From positions 5,332,001 to 5,396,000 of the forward strand of contig NZ_JACHMP010000001.1 of NCBI RefSeq assembly GCF_014204985.1: a stretch of 64,000 nt of DNA. Direction: 5' to 3'. Positions within the stretch are counted from its first letter, which is position 1. Each line of letters opens with the position of its first letter. Positions 10,201 through 17,370 of the stretch are shown one piece after another. The position numbers and the translations under genes were made by a program. Source of the DNA: Streptosporangium becharense (GTDB lineage Bacteria > Actinomycetota > Actinomycetes > Streptosporangiales > Streptosporangiaceae). The notes beneath the pieces were generated by a model. That model searched no databases. It saw only the letters and a list, made by a program, of their open reading frames with translations, and was not told the origin of the DNA.

Positions 10201-11574
10201 GTCGAGGCGGTTGCGTCTGGAGTGCGGGCTGGCGGTCGATGCGATTTGGCCGGGTATTTTGTTTTACGTGCTCATGCGATTACCACCAGTGGTGGTCAGG
10301 CTGGTTTGATCGCTACTAACACTCTTGCTCAGGGTGATACACGAGAGGTTAGCCTTGATCAAATCGTTGCGACTGGTGTGACGATACGTCGAGCAGTCAA
10401 GAGTCGTCCCTGGCCATCCAAAAGTGCAGTTCTGGAGTATTGTGCAGTCTGGACTAGCCGCTCTGTGCTCGGTGAGCATGCGGAGCGGACTGCTGATGGT
10501 GTGGCGGTTTCGGGCATCACGCCTTCGCTTGACGCTGAATCTAGGGTTGGAGGCAACCCTGAACGGCTGGCGTCAAATATTAGGATGTCGTTTCAAGGGT
10601 CAAAATTAGATGGCATTGGCTTCACTTTAGAAATCGATGCGGCTCGATCGTTGATTGAAGATGATCCTCGTAATGCCGATGTGCTTTTCCCTTACCTTAA
10701 TGGTCAAGATCTCAACTCTCGCCCGGATTGTTCCAGTAGTCGCTGGGTTATCAATTTCAAGGATTTGGGCGAGGCGGAAGCTAGAACCTACGACGGGCCT
10801 TATGGTCAGGTGTTTCGACTAGTCAGGCCTTTTAGGGCTGTTCATGGGGAGAGTCGAACCAGAGAAAATTGGTGGAAGTATCAGCGCTCAAGGCCTGAGC
10901 TGTACCGGGCCATCGTGGGGCTGAAGCGAGTCATCGCGATCACTCGGGTGAGCAAGGTTGTGATGCCAGCAATGGTGTCAACTGGCCAAGTTATAAGTGA
11001 GGCGATTGTCGTATTCGTAACGGATGACACGGCGATGTTGACGCTGCTGTCGAGCGCACCGCACTATTGGTGGGCGCTCACCCGGGCGTCAACGATGAAG
11101 GGGGACCTCCGCTACACGCCGTCAGACGTCTTCGAGACACTGCCCCTCCCCGAACTCACCCAGGAGATGCGAGACCTCGGCGACCGGCTCGACACCTTCC
11201 GTCGAGACCTCATGCTCTCCCGCCAGGCCGGGCTGACCGCGACCTACAACCTGGTCAACGACCCCACGTGCCAGGAGAGGGACATCGTCGAGCTTCGCCG
11301 CATCCACAGGGCCATCGACGAGGCGGTCTGCCGTGCCTACGGCTGGGACGACCTGATCGGCCGACTCGATCACGGCCACCACAACGTGGGCCGCGAGACC
11401 CGCTACACGGTCGGCCCCGGTGTTCAGCGTGAACTCGTGGATCGCCTGCTGGAGCTCAACCACGCCCGCTACGCGGAAGAGGTCGCCAAGGGCCTCCATG
11501 ACAAGAAGCCCAGGAAAGGCGTGCGGAGCAGACCCAAGGGTGTGGTGAATACCGATCAGGAAGACCTGTTCTGA
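7270..11574 (+). CDS. drmMI: DNA adenine methyltransferase (Eco57I/DISARM DrmMI-like)
   Basis: A 1434-residue N6-adenine methyltransferase. A degenerate SAM-binding motif I, DIAMGSAAFLVAAARY, lies near residue 683 and the catalytic NPPF (GNPPFLGG) near residue 955. The target-recognition region follows, with a helical C-terminus. No nuclease motif is evident in the N-terminal region. Two low-complexity insertions stand out: a collagen-like Gly-X-Y run (about residues 134-176) and a Gly/Pro/Ser linker (about 519-543). From about 10081 to 11060 the GC content and GC3 drop sharply relative to the flanks, covering the catalytic loop and probable target-recognition domain. That suggests exchange of specificity by recombination. 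It is coupled to the helicase by ATGA. In class 1 DISARM this enzyme marks host DNA. Confidence 0.8.
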   Translation: MSSRTGSATASARSSHRSPGRPSGRVHDSARHHQGWLSLVDVSGPFLSLPVLRETWPTLDSLDRSRRDRLRLHHATWQAGGDRRAWISYVLRELLRWEDAVRIGGLDALTVEVPEHDTSLTPSFALCVPKEPGGPGEAGEPGRPGEHGKPGEPGRPGEVGDLGRPGDAGEPGERAVSGASQDPDALKDVRLLGMITSGHPTARMRTSGWAATPVDRMTRLCRHHRVELGLVTDGRWWALVWAPRGGATTVAVFDAVPWPEAAERDVVRAFVSLLDVDRFFAVPEGQRLPALLAASVDNQEEITEALGVQVRQAVELLVTAIGRAGVRDDIGAHEVYRGSVAVMMRIVFLLFAEERGLLPAGNEVYATSYSAGLLCAELERRAREGSEEELENSYGAWHRLLAVFEAVYQGVDHPRLTMHPHDGSLFDPHTFTWMPLTIDDRTVLHMLKAVQYVEVGTGKNRERRRLSFRSLDVEQIGYVYEGLLSYEGFRAADTVVGLVGKPGREAEVELADLKRLAADFGFGFGGPGGSGGPGGPGGSGGAAGDRFAAKLAELHKDTGIGTPGALARRLAPLDAAAELEATRKLLAATDGDADLARRLLPFYGILREDLRGLPVVILPGTLYVTESPLRRNTGTHYTPRKLAEEVVAGALEPLIYTVGPLQTADRTRWKPKTSQELLALKVADIAMGSAAFLVAAARYLGDALVDAWSREGDAAAVAYLKTASEHRANADADADPLVIEARRQIIEHCLYGADINPMAVEMAKLSLWLVSMDPSRPFTFVDDRLVAGDSLLGITSIEQLEYMHMDPEKGRAIHEDLFDWTSGVREKITELAARRRTIADIELGEDQLAGLGRKRARLEEIGIASAQLRLFADLTAGAALAYAGKGERGLRAGSERAAKLANDVHEGKGELEARETRKEWLAADQVEGNFDRHPIHWPLVFPEVFEQGGFDAVIGNPPFLGGTKIAGPLGAAYREYLVEAVASGVRAGGRCDLAGYFVLRAHAITTSGGQAGLIATNTLAQGDTREVSLDQIVATGVTIRRAVKSRPWPSKSAVLEYCAVWTSRSVLGEHAERTADGVAVSGITPSLDAESRVGGNPERLASNIRMSFQGSKLDGIGFTLEIDAARSLIEDDPRNADVLFPYLNGQDLNSRPDCSSSRWVINFKDLGEAEARTYDGPYGQVFRLVRPFRAVHGESRTRENWWKYQRSRPELYRAIVGLKRVIAITRVSKVVMPAMVSTGQVISEAIVVFVTDDTAMLTLLSSAPHYWWALTRASTMKGDLRYTPSDVFETLPLPELTQEMRDLGDRLDTFRRDLMLSRQAGLTATYNLVNDPTCQERDIVELRRIHRAIDEAVCRAYGWDDLIGRLDHGHHNVGRETRYTVGPGVQRELVDRLLELNHARYAEEVAKGLHDKKPRKGVRSRPKGVVNTDQEDLF

Positions 11575-11685
11575 CAGTCGGCGTTCGTTCTCCCATACCG
11601 CCCGCCTGCTCCTGGCGGGAGTCGACGTCTTCACCAGCGGTGTCGGTGCCGTCACGGGCAACGCGCCGACGAAGCCATTCGATGT

Positions 11686-11720
11686 GTTGAATCCGGTTGC
11701 AACGTGCGGCCGGATTCAAC
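11686..11720. terminator. Strong inverted repeat downstream of the methyltransferase
   Basis: A perfect 11-bp stem, GTTGAATCCGG (11686-11696) with CCGGATTCAAC (11710-11720), and a 13-nt loop lie 110 bp after the methyltransferase stop. There is no T-tract. It is a plausible hairpin terminator of the helicase-methylase operon. The rest of 11575-11942 shows no gene. Confidence 0.5.
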
Positions 11721-11942
11721 GCGTAGGGTCTTCACCGATCCCGGAGCGACTTGGCATCGCGGGTTGTTCGTAATGTGAGTGCTGCGCTAGGCGTCTGAGA
11801 TGCGGTGTTGTCATATGCGGACCGATTTCGGACATGGCGATCTCGAACGAGGGAGCGCCGAAAATGCCCTCCTTCTTCGCCGCTCTCATTTCGTTAATGA
11901 GCAGCCGTTGATCATTTGGTGTCCTTTTGCTGGAATAGCCGG

Positions 11943-13787
11943 GTGACGACCCCGGGTACGGCCTCCACGGCGGCACCGTTACTCGCCGCGTACCGCAAAG
12001 TCACCGAACTCGCCGAGACCCACGCTCCCGCGCTGGACAAAGCAGCCCGGACGATGGCCACGAGCGCCTGGGTGGGCGGCGGCGCACCCAGGTTCGGCGA
12101 CGAGCTGATGGAACGGCGCAAGCGGATGCAGGCGGCCTTCGAGCAGGCGCTCACCGAGATCGCCGATCTGATCACCAGGCAGGGCGAGAACCCGCCCCGG
12201 CCGCCCCGTCTGGTCTCACCGATCACGGTCGCCACCGCGGCCCGCAGTGCGTTCGCCGGCATGGACATCGAGGCGATGGAACGGCTGGTGGCCGAACTGG
12301 ACCGCACCGGTCATTCGCTGCCGGAGGCGGGATCGAAGCTGAACGCCGAATGCGTGGCAGTGGGCGTGGCCGCGACAGCGGGCCGCACGGTCGGTGAGGC
12401 GGGCACCTGGGCCGCCAGCCAGGCCGGAGACCTGCGCAAACGCATGGAGCTCCTCAAGAAGGAAGGCCCGGCCCCCTTCGCCGGTGCGGCGGGCGGCACG
12501 GGCGGAGCCGGTGGCGTGGGTGCGGACCTGGCCGCCGCCGGGCTGGTGGGGTACGGGTTGTTCGGCGGCTTCGCCCCGGACGGCAACGGGGCCGGAGCAC
12601 TGCTGGCCCGAGCGCAGACGGGTGACACCGAGGCGCTGGGCAAGGTGCTGGCGTTGCAGCGCGAAGGCAAGGACGCCGGTCTGGCCGGGCGGGTCAGCGC
12701 CTGGTGGCGGATGCTGGACCCGGCCGCCCGCCAAGGGCTGATCGACAAGGCGCCGGGTGCGGTTGGTTCCCTCAACGGCCTGCCCTCCGCCACCCGCGAT
12801 TCGGTGAACCGGGCCTTCCTGTCTCTTGAGGAGAAGCGGCTGCGGGACGCGAAGGCCGACCTGGTCAAGAAACGAGACGAGCATCTCCGGCTGCCCGGTC
12901 TCTACGGGAGATCCGGGACCGTTCCCGGTATCGAGGTCGAGCTGGAGAAATACTCCACCATGCTCGCCCGTGTCGAGGCGGTGAAGGCGGCCCTCGCCGA
13001 AGGGGGCCGGAACGGCCGGCCTCCGGCGCTGCTGCTGGGCTTCGACGTGAACGGGCAGGGCCGGGCCGTGGTCTCGTACGGCGACCCGGACACGGCTCAC
13101 CACGTCACCGCCTATGTGCCCGGCTTCACCACCACGGTCGAGGGGGACGGTGAGGACTTCAAACGTGCCCGGTCCACCTGGGACCAGGTTGACGGGTTGG
13201 CTCCCGGCAAGCGGACCGCGTCCATCGCCTGGCTCGGCTATGACGCACCTCAGATCAACCAGGTCTTCATGCCCGACCATTCGGTGGCCTCCGACAAGGC
13301 CGCCGAGAAAGGCTCCAAGGAACTGGTCTCCTTCGTCGATGGGCTGCGCGCCTCCCACCAGCCCGATGTTCCGGCCAACCTGACCATGGTCGGGCACAGC
13401 TACGGCTCGCTGACCACGGCCAAGGCCGCCGTGCAACGCCCGTTCGGCAAGCTGGCCGATGACCTCGTGTTCGTCGGCAGCCCCGGCCTCGGCGTCGGGC
13501 ACGCCCGCGATCTGGGAGTAGATCCGTCGCGTGTGTGGGTCGGCGCGGCTCCCGACGATCAGGTCGCCGACCTTGAGAGTTTCGGAGGGAATCCTTACGC
13601 ACCGAGCTTCGGGGCCAAGCATTTCCAGGTCGCGCCCGGAGGTCACTCCAACTATTGGAAGGACAGATCGGAATCCTTGCGTAACATCGGTCACATTATC
13701 GCTGGTGGATATGGAAAGGTGAATCCACCTCTGGAACCGGACCCGGCTCTTCTGTACTACCTGCAACAGCCGGTGCCTTCGGAGTGA
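11943..13787 (+). CDS. Alpha/beta hydrolase (DUF1023-type) with N-terminal WXG-like helical domain
   Basis: About 614 residues from the GTG at 11943; TTG 11916 and GTG 11919 are weaker alternatives. The N-terminal 100 residues are helical with the WXG-like turn SAWVGGGAPRFGDEL, as in ESX/type VII substrates. A Gly-rich linker follows (about 185-205). The C-terminal half is an alpha/beta-hydrolase domain with YVPGF and the nucleophile elbow GHSYGS. A late Asp (PDDQV) and a His (PGGHSNYW) complete a plausible triad. No Sec signal is seen, so export by type VII secretion is inferred. A lipoprotein gene follows 24 nt downstream. The last about 50 codons are AT-richer than the body. The substrate is unknown; an esterase or lipase-like toxin is possible. 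Confidence 0.75.
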   Translation: MTTPGTASTAAPLLAAYRKVTELAETHAPALDKAARTMATSAWVGGGAPRFGDELMERRKRMQAAFEQALTEIADLITRQGENPPRPPRLVSPITVATAARSAFAGMDIEAMERLVAELDRTGHSLPEAGSKLNAECVAVGVAATAGRTVGEAGTWAASQAGDLRKRMELLKKEGPAPFAGAAGGTGGAGGVGADLAAAGLVGYGLFGGFAPDGNGAGALLARAQTGDTEALGKVLALQREGKDAGLAGRVSAWWRMLDPAARQGLIDKAPGAVGSLNGLPSATRDSVNRAFLSLEEKRLRDAKADLVKKRDEHLRLPGLYGRSGTVPGIEVELEKYSTMLARVEAVKAALAEGGRNGRPPALLLGFDVNGQGRAVVSYGDPDTAHHVTAYVPGFTTTVEGDGEDFKRARSTWDQVDGLAPGKRTASIAWLGYDAPQINQVFMPDHSVASDKAAEKGSKELVSFVDGLRASHQPDVPANLTMVGHSYGSLTTAKAAVQRPFGKLADDLVFVGSPGLGVGHARDLGVDPSRVWVGAAPDDQVADLESFGGNPYAPSFGAKHFQVAPGGHSNYWKDRSESLRNIGHIIAGGYGKVNPPLEPDPALLYYLQQPVPSE

Positions 13788-13811
13788 CCGGTCGGCTTTC
13801 GAAGGAGCACG

Positions 13812-14336
13812 ATGACACAACGGTTTCGGACGTCAGTGCTAATCGCCGCGCTGCTGATATTCGCTGGGATCGGCGGTTGCGCAGGGGAGAGTGCCCAGAT
13901 GAGCGATGATTCTTCGTTGACCGAGGCTGAGGCGGTCGCCCGGGTCGAGGAGCTGGTCCGCCAAGTGGTCGCCGGGATCACCCCCGAGCCACAGTTGGAT
14001 CTCCTTCCCACGAGCCTGGCCGAGCATCCGTGCATTGCGAATGAAGGAAGCGTCTCAACGGGGAAGATATACGTCATCCGTTCCTATTACCTGAAGAGTC
14101 TACCCAAAGATCGTCTTTCAGAAGCTGGGCAGAAAATCCGGGACAACTGGGAGCAGGCTGGCCACAAGATAACGATGGCCCACATGTTCGAGTCCGGAGA
14201 GCCTCGGCTTTCTGGGGAGACGAGCGACGGCTTCGGCCTCGCCCTCGACACCACTATCACCACCAAGGAACTTCTTCTGAGGGTGGATTCGCCGTGTATG
14301 CGTCCCACCACCTCCTCCCCTTCGGCCGCTCCGTAG
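13812..14336 (+). CDS. Predicted lipoprotein downstream of the DUF1023 hydrolase
   Basis: A 174-residue protein starting at ATG 13812 behind GAAGGAG. A basic N-terminus and hydrophobic stretch (VLIAALLIFAGIGGC) end in a lipobox with Cys near residue 22, so it is predicted to be a membrane-anchored lipoprotein. The mature part is acidic and helical at first (SLTEAEAVARVEELVRQVV), then a mixed domain with two further cysteines. No family is recognised. The position, 24 nt after the hydrolase, parallels the lipoproteins at 16926 and 33607, each next to a large secreted-type protein. Base composition is less GC-rich than neighbouring genes. It may be an accessory or immunity partner (inference). 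Confidence 0.7.
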   Translation: MTQRFRTSVLIAALLIFAGIGGCAGESAQMSDDSSLTEAEAVARVEELVRQVVAGITPEPQLDLLPTSLAEHPCIANEGSVSTGKIYVIRSYYLKSLPKDRLSEAGQKIRDNWEQAGHKITMAHMFESGEPRLSGETSDGFGLALDTTITTKELLLRVDSPCMRPTTSSPSAAP

Positions 14337-14525
14337 TCGGCGTGCCGGTCGAGGAGCACGGACGTGCTCGCGATGCGGTCGGCGCTCATCAGCCGGGCCA
14401 CTCGATACGGACGGAGAAGCCGGGCGGTCCGTCGAGCGAGGGAGGAGGGCTGACTCCAGCGAGATCAGTGGGAAGAGGAAACGGTGGCTCGGCAGTCAGC
14501 GGTCTGCATCTGCGTTCTACTCGCC

Positions 14526-14565
14526 GGTTCGTCCTCTGGAGGACGCATCCTCCAGAGGACGAACC
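14526..14565. terminator. Perfect 18-bp hairpin, bidirectional terminator
   Basis: GGTTCGTCCTCTGGAGGA (14526-14543), loop CGCA and its exact reverse complement (14548-14565). It lies between the convergent lipoprotein gene (ends 14336) and the DUF397 gene (ends 14592), as expected for a shared terminator. Confidence 0.65.
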
Positions 14566-14591
14566 CGTTCTTGGCGGGCCGGCCTTCGTGG

Positions 14592-14801
14592 TCAGGTGAG
14601 GTCGTCGAAGCCGCCGCTCTTGATGCCGCCGATGAAGGCCGTCCACTCGTCATGGTGGAACGTGAGCGTGCCGCCTTCACGGTTCTTGGTGTCGCGGACG
14701 GCGACGGCGTCGGCGACGAACGCCACTTCGACGCAACTCGGACCGGTACCGCTGAGACTGCTCTTGCGCCACCGCGCACTGGAGAGATCGTGCTGCTGCA
14801 T
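14592..14801 (-). CDS. DUF397 domain protein
   Basis: A 69-residue protein typical of the family: WRKSSLSGTGPSCVEVA at the N-terminus, then VAVRDTKN and the C-terminal WTAFIGGIKSGGFDDL. AAGGA lies about 6 nt before the ATG. It follows the HTH regulator (stop 14816) by 14 nt on the same strand. DUF397 proteins are small partners, possibly antagonists, of DUF5753-type regulators in WhiJ/AbaA-like modules of filamentous actinomycetes (known for the family). With the ATPase gene at 16061 the module is complete. A second module lies at 34.4-36.5 kb. Confidence 0.9.
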   Translation of the reverse strand: MQQHDLSSARWRKSSLSGTGPSCVEVAFVADAVAVRDTKNREGGTLTFHHDEWTAFIGGIKSGGFDDLT

Positions 14802-14815
14802 CCCATTTCCTTCCG

Positions 14816-15691
14816 CTAGTGATCTTCGCGTAGGGATGCGAGTAGCGCGGCCGTGGCGGCAGGGCTGAGCGCTATCGCGCGAAGATGCTCACAAATGTGG
14901 TTGTAGAGCCGGATATCCGCCTCCTTCTCAAGGAACAGATCACCGACCATGCTGTCAATGTGAATTACGTCGGGACCATCCGCGCCGAACTTCAGGACGA
15001 TGAAGCTGCCGGGCATGCCCGGATGGGCTCCGGCGGAGAACGGGATGACCTGAACGGTGATGTGCGGACGCTGAGCTTGCTGGACGATATGTGCGAGCTG
15101 GGCACGCATGATGGCATCGCTGCCGACTGTCCGCGACAGCGCGGCCTGGTCCACGATCGCCCATAGCCGTAGAGGCGTGTCGCTATCCAGCAGTGCCTGA
15201 CGCCGCATCCGAGCGGTGACGAAACTCTCGACCTCGGCGTCGGTGGCGGTCGGTACCACGCCGCGGACCACCGCCCGAGCGTAGTCCTCGGTCTGTAGTA
15301 GGCCGGGGATGAACAGTGACTCGTAGTTGATGGCCTGCTGAGCCTCGGCTTCCAAGCCGATGTAGGTGCTGTACGGGCCGGGAAGTTCTGCTTCGAGACC
15401 GTGCAGCCAGCCGCGCTGTTTGGCCTCTTTCTGCAAAGTCACCAGATCAGTGCGACGGTCGCCGGTGACACCGTAGGCGTCGAGTAGGGCATTGAGTGTC
15501 CGGAGCTGCGGCTTGGTCTTGGCCGTCTCGATTCGGTGAAGCGTAGCGAGGTTGACGTCGGTCTTCTCGGTGACCTCAGCCTGCGAAAGTCCGGCTTCCT
15601 GACGGAGGCGGCGTAGTTCGCCCGCCAGGCGGCGCAGGCGCACTGTAGGTGGTTGACGCCTGACCGGCGACAGAGGTGCGATTTCGCCCAT
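14816..15691 (-). CDS. XRE-family HTH regulator with DUF5753 domain
   Basis: 291 residues from the ATG at 15691, preceded by GGAGGAG and GAGGG; an in-frame ATG at 15709 has no comparable site. The N-terminal HTH (LRRLRQEAGLSQAEVTEKTDVNLATLHRIE…, about residues 20-75) is of the Cro/C1 type. The rest is the DUF5753 sensor-like domain (LEAEAQQAINYESLFIPGLLQTEDYARAV, then AHPGMPGSFIVLKF). It is co-transcribed with DUF397 downstream and divergent from the ATPase at 16061. The family acts in development and secondary metabolism. The large divergent intergenic region probably carries its own operator. Confidence 0.9.
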   Translation of the reverse strand: MGEIAPLSPVRRQPPTVRLRRLAGELRRLRQEAGLSQAEVTEKTDVNLATLHRIETAKTKPQLRTLNALLDAYGVTGDRRTDLVTLQKEAKQRGWLHGLEAELPGPYSTYIGLEAEAQQAINYESLFIPGLLQTEDYARAVVRGVVPTATDAEVESFVTARMRRQALLDSDTPLRLWAIVDQAALSRTVGSDAIMRAQLAHIVQQAQRPHITVQVIPFSAGAHPGMPGSFIVLKFGADGPDVIHIDSMVGDLFLEKEADIRLYNHICEHLRAIALSPAATAALLASLREDH

Positions 15692-15737
15692 ACCCTCTTT
15701 CTCCTCCATCTTTAATGCCTTTCTGAATTATGCGGGC

Positions 15738-15770
15738 AGTGTAAATTCCTGCATTGCATTTACTTACAGT
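15738..15770. promoter_or_regulatory. AT-rich dyad upstream of the HTH gene, candidate operator
   Basis: GTAAAT (15741-15746) and ATTTAC (15758-15763) form an inverted repeat in an AT-rich patch about 50 bp upstream of the HTH start. It lies in the divergent 15692-16060 stretch, which otherwise shows no gene. Confidence 0.3.
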
Positions 15771-16060
15771 GATGGTGCATGCTCTCTGTGTAAGCCTTCC
15801 AGGTTGGACTCCTCCTGGAAGGCAAAACATGTGATTTCCCCAGACGGCCGGGCGGACGACCTTCCCTCCCGATGCGGCCCACCCCTGTCGGGTGTCCGTC
15901 CGGCTCCAGCGGTACGGCCGGCGGCGGTCCCCACACGCCTCCGGCCGTACCTCCCGTAGGACCGGCACCGTGTCCCCGTCCCCCGTGGGGAGAGCGGTGC
16001 CCCCGGCCGCGAACGGTGCCGGTCCTGCGGGCCTCACGTGTCGACCAGGATCGAGGGAAA

Positions 16061-16891
16061 ATGACCGGTGTCACCACCAGCGAGCACTACCTGGGGCTTT
16101 CCGTCTTCCCGACCTCGCCCTATTACGCCCGCGTCCACGTCCAGCGCGTGCTGGAGGGGTGGCGGCGGGACGACCTGATCGAGACGGCCCAGCTCGTCGT
16201 CTCCGAGCTGGTGTCCAACGCGATCAAGGCACACGCCTCGTTCTTCGCCGCCACGGAGGCGACGGCCCACGCGAGCCCCGACCACATCTGGATGGACCTC
16301 TACCGGGCCGATGAGACGGTCGTGCTGCGCGTCTGGGACGCCGGCCGCACCCCGCCCGTCCTCAGAAACCCCGACCCGGACGACGAGGGCGGACGCGGCC
16401 TCTACCTCGTCGACCTGATCGCGAAGGAGTGGGGCTACTACTGGCCGGCGTCGGGCGGAAAGATCGTCTGGTGTGCCCTGGCGGCCCCGCCGCCCCCCGG
16501 GAGGGAACGGAATGACCGCCGTCGCGGGGGCGGCCCCCGGCCGGGCGGGTCAGTGCCGCGCGGCGGAAGGCGGGACCTTCTCCGGGACGGACCGGAGCTC
16601 CCCTTCGAGCGCGTCGACGAGTGCCCTGGCCGCCTGGCGCAGCCGTGCCCGGCGGGCACTCAGGTCTTCGGCGAACCGCCGGGCCGTCGGCCCCACCCAC
16701 ACCGGCTGACCGGTGAACTGGTCGTGGGCGGAGTCGAGCGCGGTCTCCAGGATGGCGACCCGCGTCTTGACCTCCGCCAACGTCTCTTCCAGCACCTGAC
16801 GCCGCGGGTTGGGCACCAGATCCTCCGGATGAGGACTCATAAACCCCTCTTCGGACGTGGATACACCGGCAGATTTAATGGACATTATTAG
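16061..16891 (+). CDS. HATPase_c (anti-sigma/RsbW-like) protein with suspicious C-terminal overrun
   Basis: The first about 145 residues are a GHKL ATPase as in actinobacterial anti-sigma or serine kinases: N-box ELVSNAIKAH, G1 WDAGRTPP and G2 GGRGLYLV. The start ATG at 16061 follows GAGGGA. The frame then runs on to 16891 through sequence antisense to the WXG-like gene at 16550-16840, producing Arg/Gly/Pro-rich text without domain character. A six-C run near 16494-16499 marks the likely break: one extra base would give a stop within a few codons, making a normal 150-residue protein. I take the extension as a frameshift or lost stop. The gene forms an HTH/DUF397/ATPase module with its divergent neighbours. 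Confidence 0.75.
   Translation: MTGVTTSEHYLGLSVFPTSPYYARVHVQRVLEGWRRDDLIETAQLVVSELVSNAIKAHASFFAATEATAHASPDHIWMDLYRADETVVLRVWDAGRTPPVLRNPDPDDEGGRGLYLVDLIAKEWGYYWPASGGKIVWCALAAPPPPGRERNDRRRGGGPRPGGSVPRGGRRDLLRDGPELPFERVDECPGRLAQPCPAGTQVFGEPPGRRPHPHRLTGELVVGGVERGLQDGDPRLDLRQRLFQHLTPRVGHQILRMRTHKPLFGRGYTGRFNGHY
16550..16840 (-). CDS. WXG-like small helical protein
   Basis: 96 residues from the ATG at 16840, preceded by AGAGGGG. Two predicted helices flank a WXG-type turn (QPVWVGPTARRFAEDL), as in the small protein at 31149 and the N-terminus of the hydrolase at 11943. The C-terminal helix is Arg/Ala/Leu-rich. Proteins of this fold are type VII (ESX) secretion substrates or targeting partners (family knowledge). 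It is divergent from the lipoprotein at 16926, and the large protein at 17371-19419 lies beyond. In the third locus the equivalent genes are in one operon, so this locus looks rearranged. Confidence 0.65.
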   Translation of the reverse strand: MSPHPEDLVPNPRRQVLEETLAEVKTRVAILETALDSAHDQFTGQPVWVGPTARRFAEDLSARRARLRQAARALVDALEGELRSVPEKVPPSAARH

Positions 16892-16925
16892 GTCTACAAC
16901 ACATCGGCCAGCCCCGGAGGAATTC

Positions 16926-17369
16926 ATGGCATGTTCTGCACGGCGTGGCGTGGCGGTTTGCGCGGCGGTATTGCTGGCGGTGTCCGGATGCGCCGACAGC
17001 GGCCCTACGGCGGCAGAAGCCGGCGAGACTCTCAAAACGCACATCACGGAGTTGATGAAGGAGGGCCATGTTCTAGACGTCCGTATTACTGATTCTGGTG
17101 GGCGTGATATCCCTTGTGGTGAAGGTAAGGCGAAGCGGACCTTCGCTGCCGCAGGCAGGGACTCCGCAGAGCGGAGTGATCCAGACGGACTTAATACCTA
17201 TCTGATTGGTGTGCTCTCCTCGGTTGCCCCTTACCGGATCGTCGAAGACCGAGGGAACGCTCCTATCCGGCTCGCCAATGGCGAGTACAAGACAGTGATC
17301 ATCCTGGAGTCTCCGGCCGAAGGGCAGTATGCGGTTCGGGGTGAGACCGAGTGTCTTCCGGTTTCGTGA
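16926..17369 (+). CDS. Predicted lipoprotein, convergent with the large secreted-type protein
   Basis: 147 residues from the ATG at 16926, with GGAGG 6 nt upstream. The signal sequence RRGVAVCAAVLLAVSGC gives a lipobox with Cys near residue 21. The mature part has further cysteines (IPCGEG and TECLPVS) and no recognised domain. Its stop is separated by a single base from the stop of the oppositely oriented gene 17371-19419. From about 17040 on, the gene is clearly less GC-rich than its neighbours. Lipoproteins also accompany the loci at 11.9 kb and 31.1 kb. Confidence 0.7.
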   Translation: MACSARRGVAVCAAVLLAVSGCADSGPTAAEAGETLKTHITELMKEGHVLDVRITDSGGRDIPCGEGKAKRTFAAAGRDSAERSDPDGLNTYLIGVLSSVAPYRIVEDRGNAPIRLANGEYKTVIILESPAEGQYAVRGETECLPVS

Positions 17370-17370
17370 G

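Noticed and set aside
4025-11574. A complete DISARM system
   Set aside because: No drmA, drmB or drmC is found before the hydrolase locus at 11.9 kb or elsewhere in the window.
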